DNA of 10,351 bases, taken from contig JAJTHY010000039.1 of assembly GCA_021298045.1 (NCBI GenBank), positions 1 through 10,351 on the forward strand, written 5' to 3'. The notes under the pieces are model-generated. The model searched no databases and was not told the origin of the DNA. It worked only from the letters and a program-made list of their open reading frames with translations. Position numbers and translations under genes: made by a program. The stretch comes from Candidatus Jidaibacter sp. GTDB lineage: Bacteria; Pseudomonadota; Alphaproteobacteria; Rickettsiales; Midichloriaceae. Below, in pieces: positions 1-5,808 of the stretch. The number at the start of each line of letters is the position of its first letter. The first letter of the stretch is position 1.

Positions 1-1
1 C

Positions 2-943
2 TTTGAACCACTTTTAATCCCTAAGCGGCAACGCAGCTTCAAGGGATTTGATGAAAAAATAATATCAATGTATGGGCTGGGGATGAGCACTCGAGATATA
101 CAATCGCACCTCCAGGAAATGTATGGTATAGAAGTGAGTCATGAACTTATTGCCAATGCCACAGACGCTGTAATGGATGAGGTTAGAACCTGGCAACATA
201 GACCGCTTGATGCAGTTTATCCGATTCTATATCTTGATGCTATGGTAATCAAAGTAAAAGATGGTAAGCAAGTCATCAACAAAAGCTTATATATAGCAAT
301 GGGCATAGATATGAATGGTAACAAAGACATTTTGGGGCTATGGCTAGCTAATAATGAAGGGGCAAAATTCTGGCTATCGGTGCTGAATGAACTAAAGAAT
401 AGAGGAGTAAGTGATATATTTATAGCCTGTTGTGATGGGTTGACTGGTTTTCCTGAGGCTATCAATGCCGTCTTTCCTAAAACCACTGTACAGCTGTGTA
501 TAGTGCATATGATACGCAACAGTGCAAAATTCGTATCCTATAAAGATCTTAAGGCAGTTATCGCTGATTTAAAGAAGATTTACACAGCAGTAAATGAAGA
601 GCAAGCATCGGCGGCGCTACTTGACTTTGCTGATAAGTGGGATGCTAAATATCCAATGATAGCAGAGTCCTGGTCTAGGCATTGGCAGGAAATTACCCCT
701 TTCTTGCAATATCCCGAGTTTATAAAAAAGGCTATTTACACCACTAATATAATTGAAGCCAGCAACCGCCAGGTACGAAAAGTCATAAAAACCAAAGGTT
801 CCTTTCCTAATGATGATGCTGTATACAAAATTGTATTTTTAGCCTTGCAAAATGCTAAGAAAAAGTGGACAATGCCTATTAAGGACTGGGCACTGGCTCT
901 AAACCAATTTTTCGTATTTTTTCCAGGTAGGTGTAAAATATGA
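2..943 (+). CDS. IS256-family transposase, partial (5' end outside window)
   Basis: This is the DDE-type transposase (mutator-like, IS256 family) that cuts and moves its element. The frame is open from base 2 with no stop, and the residues before the first ATG (68) already read as typical family sequence (PKRQRSFKGFDEKIISMYG), so the true start lies left of the window. Numbered from the ATG at 68, the catalytic residues are D57 in YLDA, D123 in CCDG and E230 in TTNIIEASNR. The family C-x2-H signature is at C144/H147 (CIVHMIRNS). The carboxyl end (KKWTMPIKDW, then NQFFVFFPGR) is family-typical and ends normally at TGA 941-943. Family members are about 400 aa, so about 90 residues lie outside. 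No frameshift or internal stop is seen. The IS right end follows within about 35 bases. Confidence 0.95.
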   Translation, partial: FEPLLIPKRQRSFKGFDEKIISMYGLGMSTRDIQSHLQEMYGIEVSHELIANATDAVMDEVRTWQHRPLDAVYPILYLDAMVIKVKDGKQVINKSLYIAMGIDMNGNKDILGLWLANNEGAKFWLSVLNELKNRGVSDIFIACCDGLTGFPEAINAVFPKTTVQLCIVHMIRNSAKFVSYKDLKAVIADLKKIYTAVNEEQASAALLDFADKWDAKYPMIAESWSRHWQEITPFLQYPEFIKKAIYTTNIIEASNRQVRKVIKTKGSFPNDDAVYKIVFLALQNAKKKWTMPIKDWALALNQFFVFFPGRCKI

Positions 944-954
944 TAAATTTTTAC

Positions 955-977
955 TTACACACTTTATCTTACGCCCT
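955..977. repeat. Probable right terminal inverted repeat of the IS256-type element
   Basis: Just after the transposase stop, the sequence TTACACACTTTATCTTACGC and a few following bases (CCT) resemble an IS256-family terminal repeat, with G-rich outer tip and GTGTAA when read from the outside. The matching left repeat is not in the window, so this rests on family resemblance and position only. The exact outer base is uncertain by several bases. Confidence 0.5.
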
Positions 978-1180
978 CCTTTGCCTCCGAAAACTAACCA
1001 TTTTATCGCCTTAATTTTTTCACTACGTACGTGTGGTTTTTTTGAATTGCATTTAGCATCAATGAAGGCTTGCCATATAACAGCTGCCCAAATCCTTCGG
1101 TAACCTTCTGTTTGCTCTGGAACATTAGGATCGAAAATATTTTCGGAATTTATTTCAAATAATTTGGACATATCAACCAT
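978..1180 (-). pseudogene. Small phage-type protein gene truncated by the IS
   Basis: A minus-strand reading frame starts at ATG 1180 (alternative in-frame ATG at 1171) and gives about 68 native residues before running into the IS right end. It then continues through IS sequence to an accidental stop at 899. The native part contains YRRIWAAVIWQAFIDAKCNS and, after a basic stretch, KAIKWLVF. This pattern (W-A-A-V-x-x-Q-A-x-x-D, then basic residues, then A-I-x-W-L) recalls short phage or prophage proteins with an EAxxWL-type segment. That resemblance is from memory and is weak evidence. The missing 3' part should lie left of the IS, outside the window. No good ribosome binding site precedes either ATG. 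It lies downstream of, and in the same direction as, the 88-aa gene at 1272-1538, so the two may once have formed a short operon. Confidence 0.5.
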
Positions 1181-1271
1181 TACAAGTTTGTTATATATTT
1201 AGATATTAAAGCAATAAAAAAGCAATATTCAAGAAAATAAATATTAAATTTTGAAATTTACATATTTTGCT
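1181..1271. other. AT-rich spacer between two small minus-strand genes
   Basis: These 91 bases are extremely A/T rich. They hold no convincing hairpin terminator, no strong Shine-Dalgarno for the downstream truncated gene, and no RNA gene that I can see. Confidence 0.5.
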
Positions 1272-1538
1272 TTAAGTTAGTATCCGCTGAATCTGTGTTA
1301 AAAATAAATTACTAAGTTGTGAGCTAGTAGAGCCAAAGGCATTAGCTTTATCACCTGCAAGCAGCTCTTTGCCAAAATTGCGTATTGCTTTATGCTGAGC
1401 TTGGCTCGACCAGTTGTTGATAAGGGTATTGATTTTTGCTTTGCTTATTTTGCGCTCTATAACATTTAGGATATTTCGGTCCAGCTCTCTTTGGACTTTT
1501 TGCTCTATATAGTTATCTAAGTTTCTTTTTGTTGGCAT
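1272..1538 (-). CDS. Small hypothetical protein, 88 aa
   Basis: I do not recognise this protein. The start is taken as the ATG at 1538 because an AAAGG Shine-Dalgarno-like sequence precedes it at normal spacing (AAAGGTACAATATG on the minus strand). A longer version starting with TTG at 1553 would place the start upstream of that site and is less likely. The product is basic and mostly helical in look: an N-terminal stretch rich in Lys, Arg, Glu and Ile (MPTKRNLDNYIEQKVQREL...), then NNWSSQAQHK and a C-terminal hydrophobic segment (SNLFLTQIQRILT). No signal peptide, membrane helix, cysteine or known motif is seen. It diverges from the CE-clan peptidase gene and lies upstream of the IS-truncated phage-type gene, so it may belong to a prophage remnant; that is inference from position. 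It could also be non-functional. Confidence 0.5.
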   Translation of the reverse strand: MPTKRNLDNYIEQKVQRELDRNILNVIERKISKAKINTLINNWSSQAQHKAIRNFGKELLAGDKANAFGSTSSQLSNLFLTQIQRILT

Positions 1539-1624
1539 ATTGTACCTTTGCAATATTAGTTGTTTAGCGTTTATAATTTAAAATTAAGGCGCGCGGAAGT
1601 TGTTGTTGAAAAAATTTCTTATTG

Positions 1625-1654
1625 TTGTGCTTTTTAACATATCTGTGCTATAAT
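1625..1654 (+). promoter_or_regulatory. Extended -10 promoter for the CE-clan peptidase gene
   Basis: A perfect TATAAT (1649-1654) is preceded by TGC (1646-1648), an extended -10. A weak -35, TTGTGC (1625-1630), lies 18 bases upstream of the -10. Transcription would start near 1661, leaving a leader of about 26 bases before the GTG. This fits a sigma-70 type promoter. Confidence 0.65.
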
Positions 1655-1686
1655 GCAGGTGTTTAAAATTATAATGGTGATTTACC

Positions 1687-3225
1687 GTGAAAAGCCAAGA
1701 TATGTTAGAATTGTTGAATTCAGGCAATATTTCGTTTTATGACCTATTTACCAATGATGAAAACAATGTGGTTGATTTATTAGAAGCCATGAGAGAGTAC
1801 TTTTCACCTCAGGCTTTTGAAGAGCTAAACTATACGTATGACAACTCCACGAATACATGGGAGTTTGATAGCAGTGATAAATATCTTGAGAAAGAATCTT
1901 CAAACTTTTTCAGATTACTTCCTAAGGAGCATTTACCAAGTGCTATACGTTATTTATGTCGTGAAGAAGAATCCCTTTCTGAATGGGTTATAGCTTTTCT
2001 CTCGGAACGAGTTGCTTTTAACCAAATTTCCTCCAAAGAAATGTTGGAAGAGCATATAATAAGTCGAGGTATTTACACACCCCAAACCCTTTCAAATTTC
2101 AAATATGAACCAGACATTGAAGCCATCTCGGATGCGCGCAGCTATGGAAATGGTTACGAAGTGTCTTACATGCTTACTGAAAATGCTGTATCATTTACCG
2201 CATTTTCTCTGGCTGCTCAATACTCTGGTAAAGGTATTTCAGAGATGCCATCTAGGGCTGTCATCAATAATATATCACTCCGCCAGGAAGACATTCAAAA
2301 TGATAATTATTTGCTATCCCCAAGAAATTTAAAAGCAACTTTAGAAGCGCTCAATGGAGTAATGGAGCGTAAACCTGCATTTTTAACTTGCTCTAATAAT
2401 GGACACTGGGCAACTATTGGGCTCGTTAGAGATGGCGGAACCTTACATATACTTGGGTTTGACTCAAATCAAAGTTCTATGTCTGATGAGTTCAAAAGGC
2501 AGTTGGTTGCGTTTATCAGAGAGACAAATCTTTTTGTAAATATAAATGATTCATACATCTTCCCGCAAAATGTTCAATACGATAATAATTGTGGTTTGGC
2601 ATCAGCGCTTTTTGTCGCAAGCGTTGTATCTGAATTAGAAAAGGGATCGGACATTGCTTCTCTCAAACTCGGCTTGGAAGAGGCTTATTTAAGCAAAATT
2701 GGAGATCCTGCGAAGGCGCAAACATGGTTGGACCTGGTTGCCGAAGCCGCTTCACTTGACCTTTCTAATGTAGAGGAAGTTCAAGAGATTGTTGAGGTTG
2801 AAGACATAAACACGCAAATCAAGGAGTTTGAGCTTGTTGATGAAGAAACACCTAGACCCAATTACGACAGGAATGCTCTGCTGTTCGGATTCTTAGATAT
2901 ACAATGCCATAGATATCGATTTTACAAACAGCTAGCTAGTGTTAGCGAAATTACTGAAAATGAATTTAATTATCGCGTTGGCAAAATAATAGAAGAGATA
3001 AAGGCGTTTGTTTCCTGCCTGTTTTCGGAAAGAGCTTTTTTAAATGTATTGGAGAAAAAGAGCTTTGATATAGCATCGAAAATCTCTGAAGTTGCGAGTC
3101 GTGAGCAACAAGAAGAAGTTTATAATAAGGTTATGGGTGAATTTTCACCAGCTTTGACTGAATACTTAAGCGATGGATATAAATCTCTACTCAAGGAAGA
3201 CCAAAATCTTGAAGCTTCTCGCTAA
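1687..3225 (+). CDS. CE-clan (Ulp1/YopJ-like) cysteine peptidase, candidate host-directed effector, 512 aa
   Basis: The start is GTG at 1687, preceded six bases upstream by GGTGA (1676-1680) and just after an in-frame TGA (1678-1680). The next in-frame ATG is at 1702. The middle of the protein carries a CE-clan constellation in the right order: H240-W241 (NNGHWATIGLVRDG), D259 (HILGFDS), Q297 (or Q294) and C302-G303 (VQYDNNCGLASALFVA). In this clan (SUMO/Ubl proteases, bacterial deubiquitinases, YopJ-type acetyltransferases) these are the His, Asp, oxyanion Gln and nucleophile Cys. Residues 1-150 and about 360-512 match nothing I know; the latter is acidic then helical. No signal peptide or membrane helix is seen. 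Activity could be deubiquitination, deSUMOylation, other Ubl cleavage or acetyl transfer; the sequence does not decide. It is monocistronic with its own promoter. CE-clan enzymes in intracellular bacteria are usually secreted into the host cell; secretion here is inferred. Confidence 0.75.
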   Translation: MKSQDMLELLNSGNISFYDLFTNDENNVVDLLEAMREYFSPQAFEELNYTYDNSTNTWEFDSSDKYLEKESSNFFRLLPKEHLPSAIRYLCREEESLSEWVIAFLSERVAFNQISSKEMLEEHIISRGIYTPQTLSNFKYEPDIEAISDARSYGNGYEVSYMLTENAVSFTAFSLAAQYSGKGISEMPSRAVINNISLRQEDIQNDNYLLSPRNLKATLEALNGVMERKPAFLTCSNNGHWATIGLVRDGGTLHILGFDSNQSSMSDEFKRQLVAFIRETNLFVNINDSYIFPQNVQYDNNCGLASALFVASVVSELEKGSDIASLKLGLEEAYLSKIGDPAKAQTWLDLVAEAASLDLSNVEEVQEIVEVEDINTQIKEFELVDEETPRPNYDRNALLFGFLDIQCHRYRFYKQLASVSEITENEFNYRVGKIIEEIKAFVSCLFSERAFLNVLEKKSFDIASKISEVASREQQEEVYNKVMGEFSPALTEYLSDGYKSLLKEDQNLEASR

Positions 3226-3272
3226 CCTTTAGATTGCTTTGCTTTAAAAATAAAGATGATAAATTTTTGTTG

Positions 3273-3300
3273 TTGCAAACAGCGGTAAAAAAGGTATATT
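3273..3300 (+). promoter_or_regulatory. Promoter for tRNA-Gln (and probably the epimerase)
   Basis: A -35-like TTGCAA (3273-3278) and a -10-like TATATT (3295-3300) are separated by 16 bases, placing the transcript start near 3307, about 14 bases before the tRNA. No separate promoter fits in the 19 bases between the tRNA and the next gene, so it may also drive the epimerase. Confidence 0.5.
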
Positions 3301-3320
3301 GAGTGCACGTTTTTCCAAAG

Positions 3321-3395
3321 TGGGGTGTCGCCAAGTGGTAAGGCAACGGTTTTTGGTGTCGTCATCCGCAGGTTCGAATCCTGCCACCCCAGCCA
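3321..3395 (+). tRNA. tRNA-Gln (anticodon UUG)
   Basis: The full cloverleaf can be drawn by hand. The acceptor stem is TGGGGTG with CACCCCA, the D arm GCC-AAGTGGTAA-GGC, the anticodon stem ACGGT with GTCGT, and the anticodon loop TTTTGGT with TTG as anticodon. The variable region is CATCC and the T arm GCAGG-TTCGAAT-CCTGC. The discriminator is G and CCA is encoded (3393-3395). The T-G acceptor start and GCCAAG D arm match the bacterial tRNA-Gln pattern closely. The anticodon stem contains two G-T wobble pairs, and T1-A72 is the weak first pair typical of tRNA-Gln. Confidence 0.95.
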
Positions 3396-3414
3396 TTTTT
3401 ATTTTGGAATTTTC

Positions 3415-4368
3415 ATGAATGTTCTCATAACCGGCGTAGCCGGATTCATAGGTTTTCACACAGCTAACAAGTTACTGCTTCAGGGCCATCGTGTTTTTGG
3501 TGTGGACTCCATTGGCGATTACTACGACCCTAAACTTAAGCTTGCAAGGCTTAAACTACTAGAGAGCCCGAATTTTGAATTTCTCAAACTGGACATTAAT
3601 GAAACCAGCAAGCTACTTGAGTTTGCGCGGAATAATAATGTACAAATCATCATACATTTAGCTGCCCAGCCTGGTGTTCGTTATTCTTTAACCGATCCGT
3701 TTGCCTATAGCAAAAGCAACGTTAATGGGCACCTGTCGGTTTTAGAAGTATGCAGAAATCTTCCCAGCTTTGAACGCCTAATCTATGCTAGCTCTAGCTC
3801 GGTTTACGGTAATAATACAAAAGTGCCTTACAGTGAGAGCGATCCAGTTGATTCTCCAGCTTCTTTGTATGCTGCAACTAAGCGCTCCTGCGAGGTAATT
3901 AGCGAGTCGTATTGGAATTTATTTAAAATGCCAATGATAGGTCTTCGTTTCTTCACAGTTTATGGCCCATGGGGGCGGCCAGATATGGCGCCATTTATTT
4001 TTACTAAATCCATTTTAGAAGGTAAGCCGATAGAGTTATTTAATCATGGAGCTATGGAGCGAGACTTCACCTATGTGGACGATATAGTGGATGGAGTTAT
4101 AGCTTGTATCAGCTCCTCGCAGGTGGATAATAGAATATATAATCTAGGCAACCACAAGCCCATAAAATTGGAGCAATTTGTTAAAACCTTAGAAAAGTGT
4201 ATAGGTATAAAAGCTACAATAGTTTACAAAGATATGCAGCAAGGTGATGTAGTTAAAACTTTTGCCGATATCTCAAGAGCTAAATCAGAACTGGGTTTTG
4301 CACCAGACACCACAATAGAAACCGGGTTGCAAGCGTTTGTTGACTGGTATATAGCTAAACCCTTATAA
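3415..4368 (+). CDS. NAD-dependent sugar-nucleotide epimerase, UDP-glucuronate 4-epimerase type, 317 aa
   Basis: This is a short-chain dehydrogenase/reductase family epimerase, probably converting UDP-glucuronate to UDP-galacturonate in the cytoplasm for surface polysaccharide or LPS. The start is ATG 3415, giving the classic N-terminus MNVLITGVAGFIGFH with the NAD motif G7-x2-G10-x2-G13 and D31 for the adenine ribose. A longer frame reaches back into the tRNA and is rejected. The catalytic region shows YASSSSVYG (about 124-132) and Y152-x3-K156 (YAATK). The family block RFFTVYGPWGRPDMAPF (about 179-194), then ERDFTYVDDI, points to the UDP-glucuronate 4-epimerase (CapI/LspL) branch. Exact substrate is inferred. 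A weak GGAA (3406-3409) precedes the start. It lies 19 bases after tRNA-Gln. The final residues IAKPL and the stop are encoded by the arm of a palindromic element (4350-4512), so the native C-terminus may have been replaced. Confidence 0.88.
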   Translation: MNVLITGVAGFIGFHTANKLLLQGHRVFGVDSIGDYYDPKLKLARLKLLESPNFEFLKLDINETSKLLEFARNNNVQIIIHLAAQPGVRYSLTDPFAYSKSNVNGHLSVLEVCRNLPSFERLIYASSSSVYGNNTKVPYSESDPVDSPASLYAATKRSCEVISESYWNLFKMPMIGLRFFTVYGPWGRPDMAPFIFTKSILEGKPIELFNHGAMERDFTYVDDIVDGVIACISSSQVDNRIYNLGNHKPIKLEQFVKTLEKCIGIKATIVYKDMQQGDVVKTFADISRAKSELGFAPDTTIETGLQAFVDWYIAKPL

Positions 4369-4512
4369 AATGGGTACGCTAATGCTGCGCCTTTTCAATA
4401 AATTTTCACCTATTTTGCCTTTGAAATATATCTATATTCCATGCGTAAAATAGGCAAAAATTTATGAGAAAATTCTTGATTTTCGTACCCATTTTATAAG
4501 GGTTTAGCTATA
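4350..4512. repeat. 163-base palindromic element (MITE- or RPE-like)
   Basis: The outer arms are a perfect 29-base inverted repeat, 4350-4378 against 4484-4512, beginning TATAGCTAAACCCTTATAAA on both sides. Inside, the arms keep pairing imperfectly: TTTTC..ATAAATTTT..CCTATTTT-type blocks recur in inverted order, and the centre (near 4431) is GAAATATATCTATATTCC, itself nearly palindromic. The whole element could fold into one long hairpin. It encodes no protein. Rickettsia palindromic elements are known to be of similar size, foldable and able to sit in coding sequence; family identity here is not established. A TA duplication at the ends (TA|TAGCTA...TAGCTA|TA) is possible but cannot be told from the palindrome itself. 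The left arm overlaps the epimerase 3' end. There is no T-run, so it is not an obvious terminator, though such a hairpin would protect the mRNA 3' end. Confidence 0.85.
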
Positions 4513-4680
4513 ATTTGTGCGTCCGCCCCTATTGATATAGGCTTGCGGTCCTCAAATTGCTGATCCTAGCTCTTTTTCAAATTTCCTGTCGTCTACTGCT
4601 TAACTTAAGACTTTCCTATTAACCAAAAATTAACCTTTTTGCTCTATACCTAGTAGTATAGAAAATTCCAGGGTTAGCGC
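4513..4680. other. Non-coding spacer upstream of the coiled-coil gene
   Basis: Beyond the palindromic element this spacer holds no open frame of useful length. It carries the putative promoter, palindrome and ribosome binding site described separately. The minus strand adjacent to the element has only a 22-codon open stretch (see findings). Confidence 0.5.
4630..4661 (+). promoter_or_regulatory. Putative promoter with overlapping palindrome (possible operator)
   Basis: A -35-like TTAACC (4630-4635) and a -10-like TAGTAT (4654-4659) are 18 bases apart. The -10 lies inside the inverted repeat CTATAC-CTAGTA-GTATAG (4644-4661), which could be a binding site for a dimeric regulator. AGGG (4670-4673) then sits 7 bases before the ATG at 4681 as ribosome binding site. 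The promoter call is weak; the palindrome is directly visible. Confidence 0.4.
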
Positions 4681-5706
4681 ATGGAAGAGAAAGATAGAGC
4701 TGAATTAGTTAGAAAGCAGGCTCTTTCCATTAAGGGGGAGATAGATACAGCAACTGACAGGAAAGCTGTTGAATCTGGCATAGCGAAGCTCTATAACCTG
4801 CTGAGCGACCCAAATTTGCCAGCAGGAGTGGCTGATTTTATCAACGGCTTAATAGCTGCAGCAGAAGAAAAAAGTAAATCCGCATCAGCAGGCGAGCGGC
4901 CTAACTTGCTTAGCCCAGCAATTAATAAATCACTTGCGGGCTTCAAGAGAGCAGTGGCTCAGTTTGACAAAGCAGCAAAAAGCTATGCTGTGCTTCTTGA
5001 CGAGGCTAAAAAGAAAGAAGAGGAGTTTAATAGGTTGATGCATGAGATCATGCAAGACCCATTTTCTGATGATGCCAAGCAGAAGAGAGGCGAGATGGTA
5101 GAAAACCTTGTTGACAGGGTTTCTCTTGCACCAGGAGCTGGGGAGTGCATTGCAGCCGTGGAGAAAATGCAGGAGGCTAAGAAGGCGATTGAAGATGACA
5201 AAAGCTTGGGTCAAGAGCAGAAAGATAGATTACTTGATCAAGCCAATGCCGAGATTAAAAGCGCACAAGCCAAACTCGCCGCGTTGAATTCACAGGATCA
5301 GGAATTGAGAAAACAGTTAGTGGCAGATATAGAAAAAGCTGTGTTAGATAAAGCTGCTGCAGCAAAAAGTTCAAGCATGGCTGAGTATAAACAAATAGTC
5401 AGCAATGGGCTATCCGAAGCGCAGAAAAAAGAAATCACCACCTTCGTGGAACAATGCCAGGGCATGCCAAAGGATTTGATTATGGAAAAATACAAGAATT
5501 TGGAAGAGAAAATAATCGGCATAAAAGCTGCAAAAGTGGAAGAGGTTGCAAAAGCAGCTGGGGTTGAAAAGGGGAGCGAAAAGGTCGGGGAAAAAGTGCT
5601 TGATGAGTTGGGTGACATTTTTGCCACGGAGTTACCCTCAAAAACTAGTAGCCATGCGGAAGCAGTGGTCAAGTCTAGGAAAAATAATAATATACCATCA
5701 CGATAG
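4681..5706 (+). CDS. Coiled-coil-rich hypothetical protein, 341 aa
   Basis: I do not recognise a family. The start is ATG 4681 with AGGG seven bases upstream. The protein is rich in Ala, Lys, Glu and Gln and looks almost entirely helical. Residues about 85-130 (FKRAVAQFDKAAKSYAVLLD, then EAKKKEEEFNRLMHEI) and 155-235 (EKMQEAKKAIEDDKSLGQEQ through a long charged helix to about 235) look like coiled coil. A helical segment follows around 235-300, and a Val/Lys/Glu stretch (VEEVAKAAGVEKGSEKVGEK) precedes a polar tail ending NNNIPSR. No signal peptide, membrane helix or catalytic motif is visible, and there are only two cysteines. It stands alone with its own promoter region and terminator. In intracellular bacteria such soluble coiled-coil proteins are sometimes secreted or scaffold proteins; nothing here proves that. 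The Glu/Lys-rich composition differs from its neighbours. Confidence 0.8.
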   Translation: MEEKDRAELVRKQALSIKGEIDTATDRKAVESGIAKLYNLLSDPNLPAGVADFINGLIAAAEEKSKSASAGERPNLLSPAINKSLAGFKRAVAQFDKAAKSYAVLLDEAKKKEEEFNRLMHEIMQDPFSDDAKQKRGEMVENLVDRVSLAPGAGECIAAVEKMQEAKKAIEDDKSLGQEQKDRLLDQANAEIKSAQAKLAALNSQDQELRKQLVADIEKAVLDKAAAAKSSSMAEYKQIVSNGLSEAQKKEITTFVEQCQGMPKDLIMEKYKNLEEKIIGIKAAKVEEVAKAAGVEKGSEKVGEKVLDELGDIFATELPSKTSSHAEAVVKSRKNNNIPSR

Positions 5707-5730
5707 TTGTCCCAAGGGAACAAATTTTTT
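5707..5730 (+). terminator. Probable intrinsic terminator of the coiled-coil gene
   Basis: Directly after the TAG stop, TTGTCC (5707-5712) can pair with GGAACAA (5717-5723), with one bulged A and a CAAG loop. T6 (5725-5730) follows one base after the stem. The stem is short, so termination may be partial. Confidence 0.5.
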
Positions 5731-5769
5731 GCTTTACGGGTAGAAAAAGTATAAAAAGACAAACGATTA

Positions 5770-5795
5770 GTCATCCTCGCGCAGGCGGGGATCTT
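5770..5795 (+). repeat. REP-like hairpin repeat, upstream copy
   Basis: The unit begins GTCATCC and ends GGGATCTT. Inside, ATCCTCGC (5773-5780) pairs with GCGGGGAT (5785-5792) around the loop GCAG, with one G-T pair. It matches the downstream copy (6100-6125, read on the minus strand) at 20 of 26 positions by hand count. It lies in the leader of the GIY-YIG gene, a few bases before its ribosome binding site. Similar GTCATTCC...GGAATC palindromes are scattered in many bacterial genomes. Confidence 0.8.
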
Positions 5796-5808
5796 GCGGT
5801 GATTATGC

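Larger units (their letters stand above)
1..977 (+). mobile_element. IS256-family insertion sequence, 3' part (left end outside window)
   Basis: The element is recognised from its DDE transposase, which runs in from the left edge, and from a right terminal-repeat-like sequence at about 955-977. That sequence read on the minus strand starts GGGCGTAAGATAAAGTGTG, in keeping with the G-rich outer tip and the GTGTAA core common in IS256-family ends. The left end, the left inverted repeat and the target duplication are not visible, so the right boundary is estimated to within a few bases. The element has inserted into a minus-strand gene whose 5' part remains at 978-1180. The readable transposase frame suggests a recent or still active copy. 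Confidence 0.8.

Noticed and set aside
217..519. 100-aa minus-strand frame inside the transposase
   Set aside because: It is a shadow of the DDE transposase with no start signal or recognisable motif.
1539..1553. TTG start extending the 88-aa protein by five residues
   Set aside because: The AAAGG ribosome binding site lies within this extension, at proper distance from ATG 1538.
2105..2332. 75-aa plus-strand frame inside the peptidase gene
   Set aside because: It is an out-of-frame shadow with no ribosome binding site.
3242..3255. CTTTA-AAAA-TAAAG stem after the peptidase gene as terminator
   Set aside because: The stem has five mostly A-T pairs and no T-run directly after it, so it is too weak to call.
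3325..3414. Upstream extension of the epimerase frame by 30 codons
   Set aside because: These codons are tRNA sequence. Family alignment places the start at ATG 3415, directly before the NAD-binding strand.
3244..3459. 71-aa minus-strand frame over the tRNA (contains GVAGFEPADDDTKN)
   Set aside because: It is the antisense of tRNA-Gln. The GFEPA-type peptide is a well-known artefact of translating tRNA T-arm sequence backwards.
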